This document shows, in pieces, positions 1 through 7,483 of a stretch of DNA of 62,130 nucleotides (positions within the stretch are counted from its first letter, which is position 1; each line of letters opens with the position of its first letter). Made by a program: the position numbers and the translations under genes. Below the pieces are notes generated by a model. The model saw only the letters and a list, made by a program, of their open reading frames with translations, did no database searches and was not told the origin of the DNA. The stretch is from Treponema sp. (GTDB lineage Bacteria; Spirochaetota; Spirochaetia; Treponematales; Breznakiellaceae): the NCBI GenBank assembly GCA_031254315.1, contig JAIRUQ010000028.1:1-62130 (forward strand). Reading direction: 5' to 3'.

Positions 1-2
1 AT

Positions 3-120
3 GTGACTCAATGGGACTTGAACAAAGTGGCAAGATTCATTAATAATAGACCTATGAAGCTCTTAGGCTTCAAAACACCTTGTCAGGTTTTCGTTGCACT
101 TACGGCTTGAATTCGGGCAT
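3..120 (+). mobile_element. IS30-family transposase C-terminus and IS right end (partial)
   Basis: A reading frame entering from the left edge ends at 108-110 and encodes a peptide with WDLNKVARFINNRP followed by LGFKTPCQVF and VALTA. This is the usual C-terminus of IS30-family DDE transposases. The IS end is expected within a few bases of the stop. The sequence GTTGCACTTACGGCTTGAATTCGGGC (written here only as a landmark at about 94-119) has the look of an IS30-type terminal inverted repeat, so I place the boundary near 118-120. The rest of the element lies outside the window. Confidence 0.7.
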
Positions 121-280
121 CCTTTAACTTAGCTATTCCAGCATTAGTTATTTTAGTACTATCAATTCCCAATTGTGTAAAAGCATCTTGAATTGAATTT
201 GCATCATTGACACAATTTTGCAATACATTTTGAGGGTCAACATAACTCGTCATACCTATTATAAATACTTTAGAACGCAT
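83..280 (-). pseudogene. Caspase-like (peptidase C14) N-terminal fragment cut by the IS30 element
   Basis: The 65-aa frame starts at ATG 280 behind a good ribosome binding site (AGGGGGT, 5-6 nt upstream). Its first ~48 residues have the opening pattern of caspase/metacaspase domains: a buried beta strand KVFIIGMTSYVD, then LQNCVNDANSIQDAFTQLG, where the CVNDA-x(n)-L-x-x-LG helix is characteristic. The last ~13 residues read backwards through the IS30 end, so the domain stops before the catalytic His and Cys. It is therefore a truncated, presumably inactive gene. It was probably a stand-alone or effector-type caspase homologue at the edge of this locus. Confidence 0.55.
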
Positions 281-444
281 AATGACCCCCTATTAGTATT
301 ATATTGATAATTATTTTTTTTGTCAAGAATATTGAATAAACTATGGTTGTGTAATGCACTTTGAAGCTACCGCAATATACCAACTTTCAAACTTAGTGTA
401 CTTGTATCAATTTGGCGATGACCTATATTCTACTTTCCACCGCT

Positions 445-655
445 TTAGCATTATCGGACTGAGGGCATGCAGTGGCTTATACTCCCCCTCACTGGAGTTC
501 TTGCGTTCTTAAAACCGAATAGTACCCTTTTTATGCAGTCTTATAAGCTGTCTCCCTTCTATAAAAGAAGTGCCCAGAAAAAGTAGTCTTCACCAACTCG
601 AAATGGATAAAGTGAGTAAACCATGCCCTTTTTGCCTCTATTTCTGCGCTATTAT
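445..655. repeat. Degenerate ~200-bp direct repeat, copy 1
   Basis: This stretch matches 1540-1757 over most of its length, in the same orientation. Shared blocks include ATGCAGTGGCTTATAC, CCCCCTCACT, GTTCTTGCGTTCTTAAAACC, and TCTTTACCAA-like and AAATGG-x-TAAAG-like segments. On the minus strand both copies can be read as a short peptide with RAWF-x-x-F-x-HFE, but the frame is broken in each, so this is more likely an old repetitive element than a gene. The remainder of 281-831 shows nothing else I can support. Confidence 0.6.
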
Positions 656-831
656 GTCGTCCATATCCAGACATGGATTTCCAAATCTTACCATGTTATA
701 TGGAAATATCTACCCACCAATGGCTTAATAATCCAATGTTTTTATCTTTTTCAATAATTTAAATCAATTACATTTTTACTATTAAATAAGTATAATTACT
801 GATAAAAAACAAGAACCCTCGCACTTGCTGA

Positions 832-1173
832 CTACCCCATATTATGAAAAAACTGATACATAACACCAATAAAAGTTAAAACATTAATAAGATTGTTTAC
901 AGCTATTATACCTCTATTTCTGGTAGAGCTATGATCGATAAATTCTTCTTTCATCATATAAAATGGGAATGCCAGAATAATTATGAATCTTAATAACATA
1001 TAAATTAGCCACAATGATGTTATTTTATAACTCGGATCAAGTAATCTATAATTCTCACCTGAATTATTATATAGAATACCAAATAAATGATGTAGCGAAC
1101 CATAAATAAAGAAAAATCCTGTTATAACAGTATCGACTATGAAATACTTAAGACGACACCTGCGAGTTGACAA
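832..1173 (-). CDS. Small hypothetical membrane protein, possibly 5'-truncated
   Basis: The 113-aa frame has three hydrophobic segments (about residues 10-33, 52-72 and 88-106), suggesting a small integral membrane protein. I do not recognise a family. The only start available near the N-terminus is TTG at 1173. The frame stays open for another ~13 codons upstream, and those codons encode a further hydrophobic stretch (IPIIIFAIT) without ATG or GTG. Either it uses a weak start or, more likely in this scarred edge region, its 5' end was lost. It lies divergently from the small gene at 1212. Confidence 0.35.
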   Translation of the reverse strand: MSTRRCRLKYFIVDTVITGFFFIYGSLHHLFGILYNNSGENYRLLDPSYKITSLWLIYMLLRFIIILAFPFYMMKEEFIDHSSTRNRGIIAVNNLINVLTFIGVMYQFFHNMG

Positions 1174-1211
1174 TTTAAACGTAATTGCGAAGATGATAAT
1201 TGGTATAAACT

Positions 1212-1358
1212 ATGTCAGATAAAAAACCAACTGTACAGCCGCCAAAACCGCCTGTTGTTAAAGCTCCAACACCGGTAAAACCTACTTCCATGCCTGGAGG
1301 AACTGCTCCAAAAATGAGAATTCAAGATAGCGTAGATAGGAAGAAGCAAAAAAATTAA
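1212..1358 (+). CDS. Small proline/lysine-rich protein (48 aa)
   Basis: This ATG-to-TAA frame encodes MSDKKPTVQPPKPPVVKAP, then TPVKPTSMPGG, and ends in a charged RKKQKN tail. The composition (about 10 prolines in the first 32 residues, evenly spaced lysines) is deliberate-looking and unlike random translation of AT-rich DNA, so I keep it as a likely gene. No clear Shine-Dalgarno is visible. It sits just upstream of a relic of the LysM/hub junction (1391-1462), which suggests that it once preceded or was co-transferred with injection-system genes. Function unknown; a flexible linker or cargo-like tail peptide is possible. Confidence 0.4.
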   Translation: MSDKKPTVQPPKPPVVKAPTPVKPTSMPGGTAPKMRIQDSVDRKKQKN

Positions 1359-1390
1359 CAGTTCTTTAAACTGTAGAATACAGGAACCTA

Positions 1391-1462
1391 TCTCCTTAGA
1401 GGAACTGCCGTCTTTGTATTAACAGGTGGACAATCTGAGCGGACATACAAACATTTCTCATC
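1391..1462 (+). pseudogene. Relic of the LysM-protein 3' end and hub-gene 5' end
   Basis: The segment GGAACTGCCGTCTTTGTATT, then AACAGGTGGACAAT and CAAACATTT, aligns with the intact junction at 13375-13440, where the LysM protein ends in VELPPLY and the hub gene begins behind AGGCGGAGAATATGAGCG. The hub start codon is destroyed (CTGAGCGG) and nothing further of the hub is readable. A second relic of the same junction lies at 27971-28375. Confidence 0.55.
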
Positions 1463-1539
1463 CATGACTGGCTTAAGCCGTTCATAGGTTACCTTCCGCT
1501 GTTGCTGTACGATATTTTACAAAACGAGGTTTTTATCCC

Positions 1540-1757
1540 TTTCTCTCGCTTCAGCATCCTTGGTTTGTGGTATGCAGTGGCTTATACAGCCCCCTCACTG
1601 AGGTTCTTGCGTTCTTAAAACCGAATAGCCCCTTTTTATGTAGTTTTATACACTGTTTCCCTTATATAAAGAAGCACCAAGAAAAAGTGTCTTTACCAAT
1701 CTCAAAATGGTTAAAGCGAACAAACCACGCTCTTCTTGCTCCTACATATTCTGCTCT
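1540..1757. repeat. Degenerate ~200-bp direct repeat, copy 2
   Basis: Second copy of the element at 445-655, same orientation. The two copies bracket the 832-1462 segment. Forward-strand frames beginning at 1567 and 1736 are hydrophobic but low-complexity and overlap the repeat and the 3' end of the minus-strand gene at 1934, so I do not call them. Region 1463-1933 otherwise holds nothing I can support. Confidence 0.6.
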
Positions 1758-1933
1758 TCGCTGTATTAAGTGCTCTACAGATTACCTATGTTATGATGTA
1801 TTATTTTAATATGCTGATGATATGTTGTTGCTCTTTTTTATTATTACATATCGCTTATAGGTACGGCAAGAGCTTTTCGATAGCTTCGTTGTTATATGAC
1901 CTGAATACATATTTTTTAATAATATTTCAAACA

Positions 1934-2269
1934 TTATGTACCCATTATGTATATAAACATAAAAAAATACCCTACAATATAGTGAGAAAATATAAAAAAC
2001 AGTAAACCTATAATTAAAAATCCAAAACCCATTAGGTTTTTTCCTTCTTTAAAAGAAGAAATTGCTTTTATTGCTACGAGTATTCCTGTTATATATAGCC
2101 AACTGAGGGCTAAAAAGTAAAACAGATAGAAAGGAACAAAATGTTGACGTTGCGGAAATCCCCCTCTCTGAAGAGAAAGATGAGCTTTATAACCTTGGAT
2201 AATAAATAAGACAACAACAACTAATGTTAGTATTTTATGACATTTTTTTAAAAATAAATATATTTTCAT
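1934..2269 (-). CDS. Small hypothetical membrane protein (111 aa)
   Basis: I start this gene at the internal ATG at 2269, giving MKIYLFLKKCHKILTLVVVV, because the longer frame from 2407 would overlap 134 bases of the upstream 352-aa gene, whereas 2269 lies 5 bases after its stop. The protein has about three transmembrane helices (near residues 13-27, 45-65 and 78-105), a positively charged N-terminus and no catalytic motif. It is the last gene of the minus-strand operon hub, DUF4157, 352-aa protein, this. Small membrane proteins next to toxins are often immunity proteins. That is inference from position only. Confidence 0.6.
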   Translation of the reverse strand: MKIYLFLKKCHKILTLVVVVLFIIQGYKAHLSLQRGGFPQRQHFVPFYLFYFLALSWLYITGILVAIKAISSFKEGKNLMGFGFLIIGLLFFIFSHYIVGYFFMFIYIMGT

Positions 2270-2273
2270 AAAT

Positions 2274-3332
2274 TCAATAAACCCAATAGTGTTTATTCCC
2301 AAAAGCACCAATATTATAAAGATTGGTTGTACTTTCGGTATACCCTCTTGGAGGATTTCTTTCAAATGGCCACACATCGTATGTCCAATGTCCGCGCATA
2401 GGTGCATTTACATAATTAAATGTCCCTTTATCAGGGACATTATTTATATAAATACCTGGATGTCTAAATACTGCCTCACGTCCATCGCTATTTACAAACT
2501 TTGCATTTAATCTATTATAAACCCAGTTAATTTCAATGGTCCTTTTCACGATGGCTCTGTTCAATATAATCCTAATTCTTCTATCTGAAGCTGTACTTTG
2601 ATGATATACGGACACAATACTATTCTCTTCTCTCCATCCTGGCATTTTCATATCAAGCAACGTATAACGATCCTCACCATTTTCATTGACATTTAAGAAA
2701 TCACGAAGTTCTACATTCATAAAAGGTTCATCGATACTAAATAAACTGGGTAGATTCATAGAACGACGCCATCCTCTTAAAAGCGCGGCATATGCTCCTT
2801 TTACTCTTCCACCTCTTTCTTGTCCTTCATTATATAACCTTCTAATAAAGATCATTTGATCTATAGCTGACATCTGAGGAAATGGCACTGCCTCAGGATT
2901 TGCCCACCATCTTAAATGTTTCCCCGACAGATTCATGAAATTCGGTATAAGCTCCATGTTATTTGCAACGCTAGAATAATAAAAAGTAGGCCATTCCGCA
3001 ATAACTCCATACCCCGTTCCAATTTGAATGTCATGTGTATCTACATGTATAAAATCTGCAGTATTTTTCAGATAAAGTTCAAGCGTAGCAAGGTTGCTAT
3101 CCGACAACCCATTTATCATAATATCATTGTTGTCATTATTGCCAAAACGGTTACAGTAATTTTCCAGAGATGAAAGCATGCTTCTATAATTATTTGCATG
3201 ATTAGCATTTAAATAATTTCTATCTATATCAGAACTTAGTTCACGATACACACTTCTATTTGAATTATTGAATCTTATTATTCTATCAAGTAAAATACGT
3301 ACGTTTTCCCTTGTTTGCTCTCTTGTTCCCAT
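2274..3332 (-). CDS. Unknown 352-aa protein, candidate effector/partner of the DUF4157 protein
   Basis: This is a soluble-looking, Asn/Arg/Tyr-rich protein with no signal peptide or membrane segment. The N-terminal ~75 residues are helical and polar (TRENVRILLDRIIRFNNSNR). The C-terminal half is aromatic-rich, with WWANPEAVPFP, HWTYDVWPFERNPPRGY and a terminal HYWVY. I do not recognise a family or active site. It follows the DUF4157-type gene by 18 bases, and its N-terminus resembles the partial protein that follows the second DUF4157 gene at the other end of the locus (61973). The repeated pairing suggests a cargo/effector with DUF4157 as partner. That role is inferred. Confidence 0.7.
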   Translation of the reverse strand: MGTREQTRENVRILLDRIIRFNNSNRSVYRELSSDIDRNYLNANHANNYRSMLSSLENYCNRFGNNDNNDIMINGLSDSNLATLELYLKNTADFIHVDTHDIQIGTGYGVIAEWPTFYYSSVANNMELIPNFMNLSGKHLRWWANPEAVPFPQMSAIDQMIFIRRLYNEGQERGGRVKGAYAALLRGWRRSMNLPSLFSIDEPFMNVELRDFLNVNENGEDRYTLLDMKMPGWREENSIVSVYHQSTASDRRIRIILNRAIVKRTIEINWVYNRLNAKFVNSDGREAVFRHPGIYINNVPDKGTFNYVNAPMRGHWTYDVWPFERNPPRGYTESTTNLYNIGAFGNKHYWVY

Positions 3333-3350
3333 ATTTCCTCCTATTGCTAC

Positions 3351-4109
3351 CTAATAATAAAGTTTGAGCCTAAGCCTGAACTCTTCTTCAACTTCCTGCG
3401 CCAAAACTTCAAAAGGGGTCTTTGGAACATCTAAAGAAGAACTATCGCGGAAATCTCTGACAGCTACTAACAGCCGCAGATATTTTTCTTCGTCGAGAAG
3501 AATTCTTTGCTCATCAACCCATTGTAATATCTCTCTTACAGCTTTATCTATTATTTCCTTTCTTTGTTTTTGTGTTATCCTTATTTCTATACCTTTATAT
3601 TCTATAACCTCGACAGGTTCAGCCCAAATATCCCCGTATACATCAGTTTCCGCCTGTTCGGCTTCCTGTTCGGCTTTCTTCCTTTCATCAATACTATTTA
3701 TTTTTACATTGTTTTTGTTTTGGAGCACATGCACCATCTCGTGCAACAATATTTTGTCGGTTTCTATACTCCCTTCTTTATATGCTTCTTCCCGTATATA
3801 TACATTTTTGCCTTCGGTAAGGGCTAAAGCCGCAAACACACTCAGGATTCCTTGATTGTCACCGCCTCTATATAACATTACGTCAGGCAAATCAGAGTCG
3901 AGCTCCCTTTCAAGTTTGTTTTTAACCGTGGCTTCAAGGGGATGCTTTATTGCGGGTTTTTCTGTAATAAGAAAAGAACCTTCGCTGGCTCCCATTTTTC
4001 TAAGAGCTCGAGTTCTTCTGTCATAATGTGCGTTTACATAATAAAAAATTTGGGTATTAAGGCAGAGATCAATAAGATAATCCATATCTGATGGTGTAAT
4101 TGGTGGCAT
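3351..4109 (-). CDS. DUF4157-type (eCIS core) HExxH protein
   Basis: The 252-aa protein contains LLHEMVHVLQNK at about residues 121-132, a zinc-metallopeptidase HExxH motif (H123, E124, H127) in the HVxQ context typical of DUF4157, the domain that marks eCIS loci and many of their cargo proteins. Upstream of it is the usual short fold with YRGGDNQGILSVFAALALTEG and NVYIREEAYKEG. The C-terminus is helical (WVDEQRILLDEEKYLRLLVA) and is shared with the second DUF4157 protein at 61237 (YEQRLLMDEERYLRFLV), so the two are paralogues. No toxin domain is fused. It may be a processing or loading factor for the adjacent 352-aa protein; proteolytic activity is not shown by sequence alone. Confidence 0.85.
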   Translation of the reverse strand: MPPITPSDMDYLIDLCLNTQIFYYVNAHYDRRTRALRKMGASEGSFLITEKPAIKHPLEATVKNKLERELDSDLPDVMLYRGGDNQGILSVFAALALTEGKNVYIREEAYKEGSIETDKILLHEMVHVLQNKNNVKINSIDERKKAEQEAEQAETDVYGDIWAEPVEVIEYKGIEIRITQKQRKEIIDKAVREILQWVDEQRILLDEEKYLRLLVAVRDFRDSSSLDVPKTPFEVLAQEVEEEFRLRLKLYY

Positions 4110-4236
4110 AAATAAATTATATCAGATTTGAATATACTGTCAATATTTTTATTTTGAGAAATATTTATTTTATAATAGACAAACAGAGCCTTGTTTATCT
4201 CATTCCCGTACCGCTACTGACCATCTTCTTCACAAA

Positions 4237-5286
4237 CTAGTTGTCCAGCATATTTCGTTTTAAGTGAAACCCCGTTATATAACCGGACTCAAGGCTGAAA
4301 TCATGTATTACCGATTCCGCTATGTATTCGCCGCTGTATGCCTCCCCAACGTACTTCATCGTTACAGTAGCCCCCGCCGCAAGTTTCGCGTTACCCTCTC
4401 CACTGCCTTCAGCCCGCATATAGTTGAAACTCTGTTCCCTCATCAATCCAAGAGCTAATTCCCCTGCTTCATCCTCATCGGCAAGGCTGTGGTCAAACAC
4501 GTTATGTACCCAGTCTTTGCCGCTCTTAACCAGATCTGTCCAAGGGGAGTTTCCGCCTATTTTCTGCTCAACATCGCCAACACTCTTTGCTGTCTTGAAC
4601 CCTTTCGCCTTTGTTATGTCCCACCCGATAACCTGTATGCTTCCTGCCGCTTTTTCTATGTCTTCCTTTACTTGGAAATCAATCAGGCTTTTACCCAATT
4701 CATAGATAATCTCTTCCTGATGCATGGTCATGTGTTCTTTGACGAATACTTTGTCGCCGAAAGCGTAAATATCTTTTCCGTAACGTTTTGCAAGGTTTAA
4801 AATTAGTTTCCAGTCGGTTTGCGCACCGCCTTCCCAGTAAGGCTTTGACGGACCAAAAGAATCGCAATCCACCTGCAGGTCGTATTGTGAAAGAATGTCA
4901 TTTATCGCTTGGGAGGGGGTTTTATTTTCAAAGGTGCGTTTATGCTTTGCGTGATTGAGTTGTTGTAAAAGGGAGGAAGCAGTTACGATATAGAGTGAGG
5001 AACCGTGTTCAGAGTGGTAAATTTTCTGCGCTGTAATTTCACCTGAGAATACTTCGTTCATGTCATCTTTGTAGCCCAAGTGAACTGAGAGGCTGGCATT
5101 GAAGGAGAAAGTTTTGGCGTTTTCATCGCCCAAGTCTTGCCAGTCAAATACAATGGAACATTCGCTTATTTTGTTGAGTAGGTCGAATACTTTGACGGAA
5201 CGGAAAGCCCCTTCGCAGTCGGTGTTCAGGCGCACTCCGTCGACATAGATGATACAGACCGGCACTAATTTCTTGTTATCGGACAT
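4237..5286 (-). CDS. Baseplate hub protein paralogue (gpD/gp27, VgrG N-terminal type)
   Basis: This 349-aa protein aligns along its whole length with the core hub at 13412: both open with PVxIIYxDGxRLxTDxEGAxRS, contain HLGYKDD/HMGYKDD, carry a central KTPSQAINDIL/KAPSEVIQGLL segment and end in FHLKRNM/FSLKRNM. This is the phage late-control D / gp27 beta-barrel fold that forms the trimeric hub above the spike in contractile systems. The start is supported by AAGGCGG eight bases upstream, the same leader as the other hub copies. It heads a divergent minus-strand operon with DUF4157 and unknown proteins, so it may be a hub variant tied to that cargo. Confidence 0.85.
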   Translation of the reverse strand: MSDNKKLVPVCIIYVDGVRLNTDCEGAFRSVKVFDLLNKISECSIVFDWQDLGDENAKTFSFNASLSVHLGYKDDMNEVFSGEITAQKIYHSEHGSSLYIVTASSLLQQLNHAKHKRTFENKTPSQAINDILSQYDLQVDCDSFGPSKPYWEGGAQTDWKLILNLAKRYGKDIYAFGDKVFVKEHMTMHQEEIIYELGKSLIDFQVKEDIEKAAGSIQVIGWDITKAKGFKTAKSVGDVEQKIGGNSPWTDLVKSGKDWVHNVFDHSLADEDEAGELALGLMREQSFNYMRAEGSGEGNAKLAAGATVTMKYVGEAYSGEYIAESVIHDFSLESGYITGFHLKRNMLDN

Positions 5287-5377
5287 ATTACCGCCTTATA
5301 AGACGATAATATCATATTTCGGGGGAAATTGCAAGGGGGTGGTTTTTACAAAAACTTCTTGCTTTTTTTAATGAAAG
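5287..5377. promoter_or_regulatory. Divergent intergenic region between hub paralogue and core block 1
   Basis: This 91-bp AT-rich gap separates the minus-strand hub operon from the plus-strand core operon beginning at 5378, so promoters for both must lie here or further inside. I see no convincing -35/-10 pair. The hub-side ribosome binding site (AAGGCGG on the minus strand) is near 5292-5298. Confidence 0.4.
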
Positions 5378-6025
5378 ATGGTAATATTATTCATGTTTTC
5401 AAATTTTTATTGGGCAACGGTGACTGATAATGCCGACCCTGACGAGCTTAACCGGGTAAAAGTACTCAAAGAGGGAGAAGATGAAAGTGTAGCTGACTGG
5501 ATTCCGGTACTAACTCCCTATGGAAGCGGTGATACCGGGTTAAGTTTTCTACCCGATATAGATGACCAGGTTTTGGTTGTTACGTTGGGCACGGTAGATG
5601 TTCGCAAAGCGGTCATTGGAAGTGTTTGGTCTAACGAGGTGAATCCTCCTCAGAGCGGAGAAAATTCAACTGCGGATTTGAACGGCGACGGTGAAAACTC
5701 CCTGAGATTTTTTAGAAGCAGATCGGGGAATCAGTTAATTTTTGACGATACGAAAGACGCGGAAAAAATCCAGTTAATTTCAGCGGACGGAGAATCGCGG
5801 ATTGAGCTAAGCGTTGCAGACGAGTTAGTTTCCCTTAACACCGGTAAAGATATTTCGATGGGCGCTAAAGGCGCTATTGTGATTAAGGCGGAAGAAATCG
5901 ACATTTCCAGCGAAAAGCAACTTAACATAAGCGTCGATGAATTCCAGATTGACGCAAAGAAAGGTTTGGATATAAACACCGACAAGGACATGACCATTAA
6001 AGGATCGGGGATTTCTCTCAATTAG
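5378..6025 (+). CDS. Spike / baseplate assembly protein V (gp5 OB-fold type)
   Basis: Residues ~10-85 match the gpV/gp5 OB-fold at the base of contractile spikes: FYWATVTDNADPDELNRVKV, WIPVLTPYGSGDTGLSFLPD, DDQVLVVTLGTVDVRKAVIG. It is followed by a ~100-residue repetitive beta region (SLNTGKDISMGAKGAIVIKA and similar), the intertwined beta-helix needle. At 215 aa it is much shorter than the cassette spikes at 20786 and 38607 and has no PAAR tip, so it is probably the basic core spike. ATG 5393 (MFSNFYWATV) is an equally plausible start. It opens core block 1, with DUF2997 ten bases downstream. Confidence 0.85.
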   Translation: MVILFMFSNFYWATVTDNADPDELNRVKVLKEGEDESVADWIPVLTPYGSGDTGLSFLPDIDDQVLVVTLGTVDVRKAVIGSVWSNEVNPPQSGENSTADLNGDGENSLRFFRSRSGNQLIFDDTKDAEKIQLISADGESRIELSVADELVSLNTGKDISMGAKGAIVIKAEEIDISSEKQLNISVDEFQIDAKKGLDINTDKDMTIKGSGISLN

Positions 6026-6034
6026 GAGTATTGA

Positions 6035-6238
6035 ATGTCAAAGAAACAGGAATTAGATATACAGATTGCACATGACGGAACTGTAACTATCAATGTATTG
6101 GGCGTAAAAGGAAAATCCTGTCTTGATTTGACGCATGATCTTGAAGAAAGTCTTGGGGCGGTGATGGAGCGTGAAACAAAATCGTCTTTTTATGAGCAGG
6201 AAGATACGGAAGCTGTAAGGATTCGGGGAGAAAACTGA
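6035..6238 (+). CDS. DUF2997 small protein
   Basis: The 67-aa protein fits DUF2997: an alternating beta start (LDIQIAHDGTVTINVLGVKG), then KSCLDLTHDLEESLG, then a charged tail with SFYEQ. In the family as I know it the KGxxCLDxTxxLE segment is the signature, and members sit next to DUF1257 (Ycf35), a Ycf46-like AAA ATPase and a 4Fe-4S single-cluster protein. All three partners are in this window, at 56314, 36366 and 37908, but far apart. The function is unknown. The gene ends by overlapping the next start in ATGA, so it is translationally coupled to the chaperone-like gene. Confidence 0.8.
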   Translation: MSKKQELDIQIAHDGTVTINVLGVKGKSCLDLTHDLEESLGAVMERETKSSFYEQEDTEAVRIRGEN

Positions 6239-6636
6239 TGCAAAATGAGGGAGTGCCCTTTTTTCTTCCTTTGGGACTCTCATGGGAAGGGAAGATTTAT
6301 AGGAAGGGGCATATACGTCTTGCCACAACACTGGATGAATTGGAAATACAGGGCTCAGATGACGTAGGCATGAACACCCGGTACAGAGATATTATGCTTC
6401 TGACGCGTGTTATAGAAGACTTTGATACCTTAAAGCCGGTAACGGTGGATATGATAGAGAACCTTTATGAGGCTGATTTTCTATATCTTCAGTTGCTTTA
6501 TAAGGAGTTGAGCGGTGAAGCCGAAACGCGGATTACTTCTGTCTGCCCACAATGCGGCGCCCGTACGGTGATAAACCTTCCCCGCTTATATGAGGATATG
6601 AGCTTATATAAACAAAAGGAGGAGGGGCAGGAATAA
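6238..6636 (+). CDS. T4-type baseplate hub assembly chaperone-like protein with zinc-ribbon half
   Basis: The 132-aa protein has the composition and layout of phage/eCIS baseplate assembly chaperones: a PFFLPLGLSWEGKIY start, then GHIRLATTLDELEIQ, a helical middle around FLYLQLLYKEL, and a C-terminal CPQCG zinc-knuckle half (SVCPQCGARTVINLP). A second protein of the same general kind, also with a Cys-x-x-Cys ribbon, lies in core block 2 at 57842. The paired occurrence suggests that each core block keeps its own assembly factor. The assignment rests on pattern and position, not on a strong motif. Confidence 0.6.
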   Translation: MQNEGVPFFLPLGLSWEGKIYRKGHIRLATTLDELEIQGSDDVGMNTRYRDIMLLTRVIEDFDTLKPVTVDMIENLYEADFLYLQLLYKELSGEAETRITSVCPQCGARTVINLPRLYEDMSLYKQKEEGQE

Positions 6637-6651
6637 TTCCGCCTTAGCCCT

Positions 6652-7470
6652 ATGGCAGTTACCTTATCAAAAAGAACTGTAAAATCCCGTTATGTAGGTC
6701 TTGATATTTATCGGGCAAGAAAGAAAATAATGCGGGATTTCCCTCAGGTAGATGAAAAGAAGATAGATATCCATTATGTAGAATCGCTGTACCCGCGGTT
6801 TACCGTTCTAAAAAGCGCGTATAACGAGGACAGCGGGCTTATAGAGTTGGAAGCGGCATCGGGCAATCCTTTAAGGCATTTGCCTTCAAATTATCAGGGC
6901 AATGAATTCTTGCGTAGTTTTCTGATGATTTTTCAACATGTCATGAACGATACCACCATAACGTTGGATAATATGCATGAATATTTCAGACCGATGGAAA
7001 GCCCTGCAAATTTTCTTCCGGTTCTTGCCGATTGGCTGGGCATTCACTTAGATACTCTTGGAGGGGAAGACGAAGTCCGGCGTTTTTTACAATACGCTAT
7101 TCCGCTGTACCGTTACCGCGGAACCACTTTAGGTTTGCGTGCGCATTTAACAATAGTCTGCGGGGTTGTTCCTGAGATAACAGAAGGCGTTGCCCCTTAT
7201 TCGGCAATGATGATTGATACGGCTACGGAAACTGAGTCTAGTCTTATGGATTCCGATGACAGCAAGAATTCATTTATTATTCATTTTCCGGTTTTGAGAA
7301 ATAAGTTCCCGGAAACCTTGATACAACGTTTGTCGTTAATCGTACAGCGGGAAAAACCTGTTCATACAAGAGCCTATATAACATTTGAGACTGCAAAAAA
7401 GAAACAGAGGGTCATTACTGTTATTGATACGGATACGGTGATGGGTATGGATGGGGGTATTAACTTTTAA
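6652..7470 (+). CDS. Phage tail protein I-like baseplate protein (TIGR02242 type)
   Basis: The 272-aa protein contains the tail protein I signature: EFLRSFLMIFQHVMND, then an aromatic-rich linker with FRPMESPANFLPVLADWLG, then RRFLQYAIPLYRYRGTTLG leading to LRAHLTIVCGV. The RYRGTxxGLR segment is diagnostic of the eCIS/phage baseplate wedge protein family (Afp12-like neighbourhood). The C-terminus has beta strands ending in VHTRAYITFET. In the particle it should sit at the baseplate periphery. It precedes the 507-aa protein by 13 bases in an uninterrupted operon. Length is normal for the family. Confidence 0.85.
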   Translation: MAVTLSKRTVKSRYVGLDIYRARKKIMRDFPQVDEKKIDIHYVESLYPRFTVLKSAYNEDSGLIELEAASGNPLRHLPSNYQGNEFLRSFLMIFQHVMNDTTITLDNMHEYFRPMESPANFLPVLADWLGIHLDTLGGEDEVRRFLQYAIPLYRYRGTTLGLRAHLTIVCGVVPEITEGVAPYSAMMIDTATETESSLMDSDDSKNSFIIHFPVLRNKFPETLIQRLSLIVQREKPVHTRAYITFETAKKKQRVITVIDTDTVMGMDGGINF

Positions 7471-7483
7471 TAGGGTTTAACTT

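Noticed and set aside
1567-2005. Forward-strand genes at 1567 and 1736
   Set aside because: They overlap the degenerate repeat and the opposite-strand membrane gene, have no ribosome binding site and have low-complexity hydrophobic composition.
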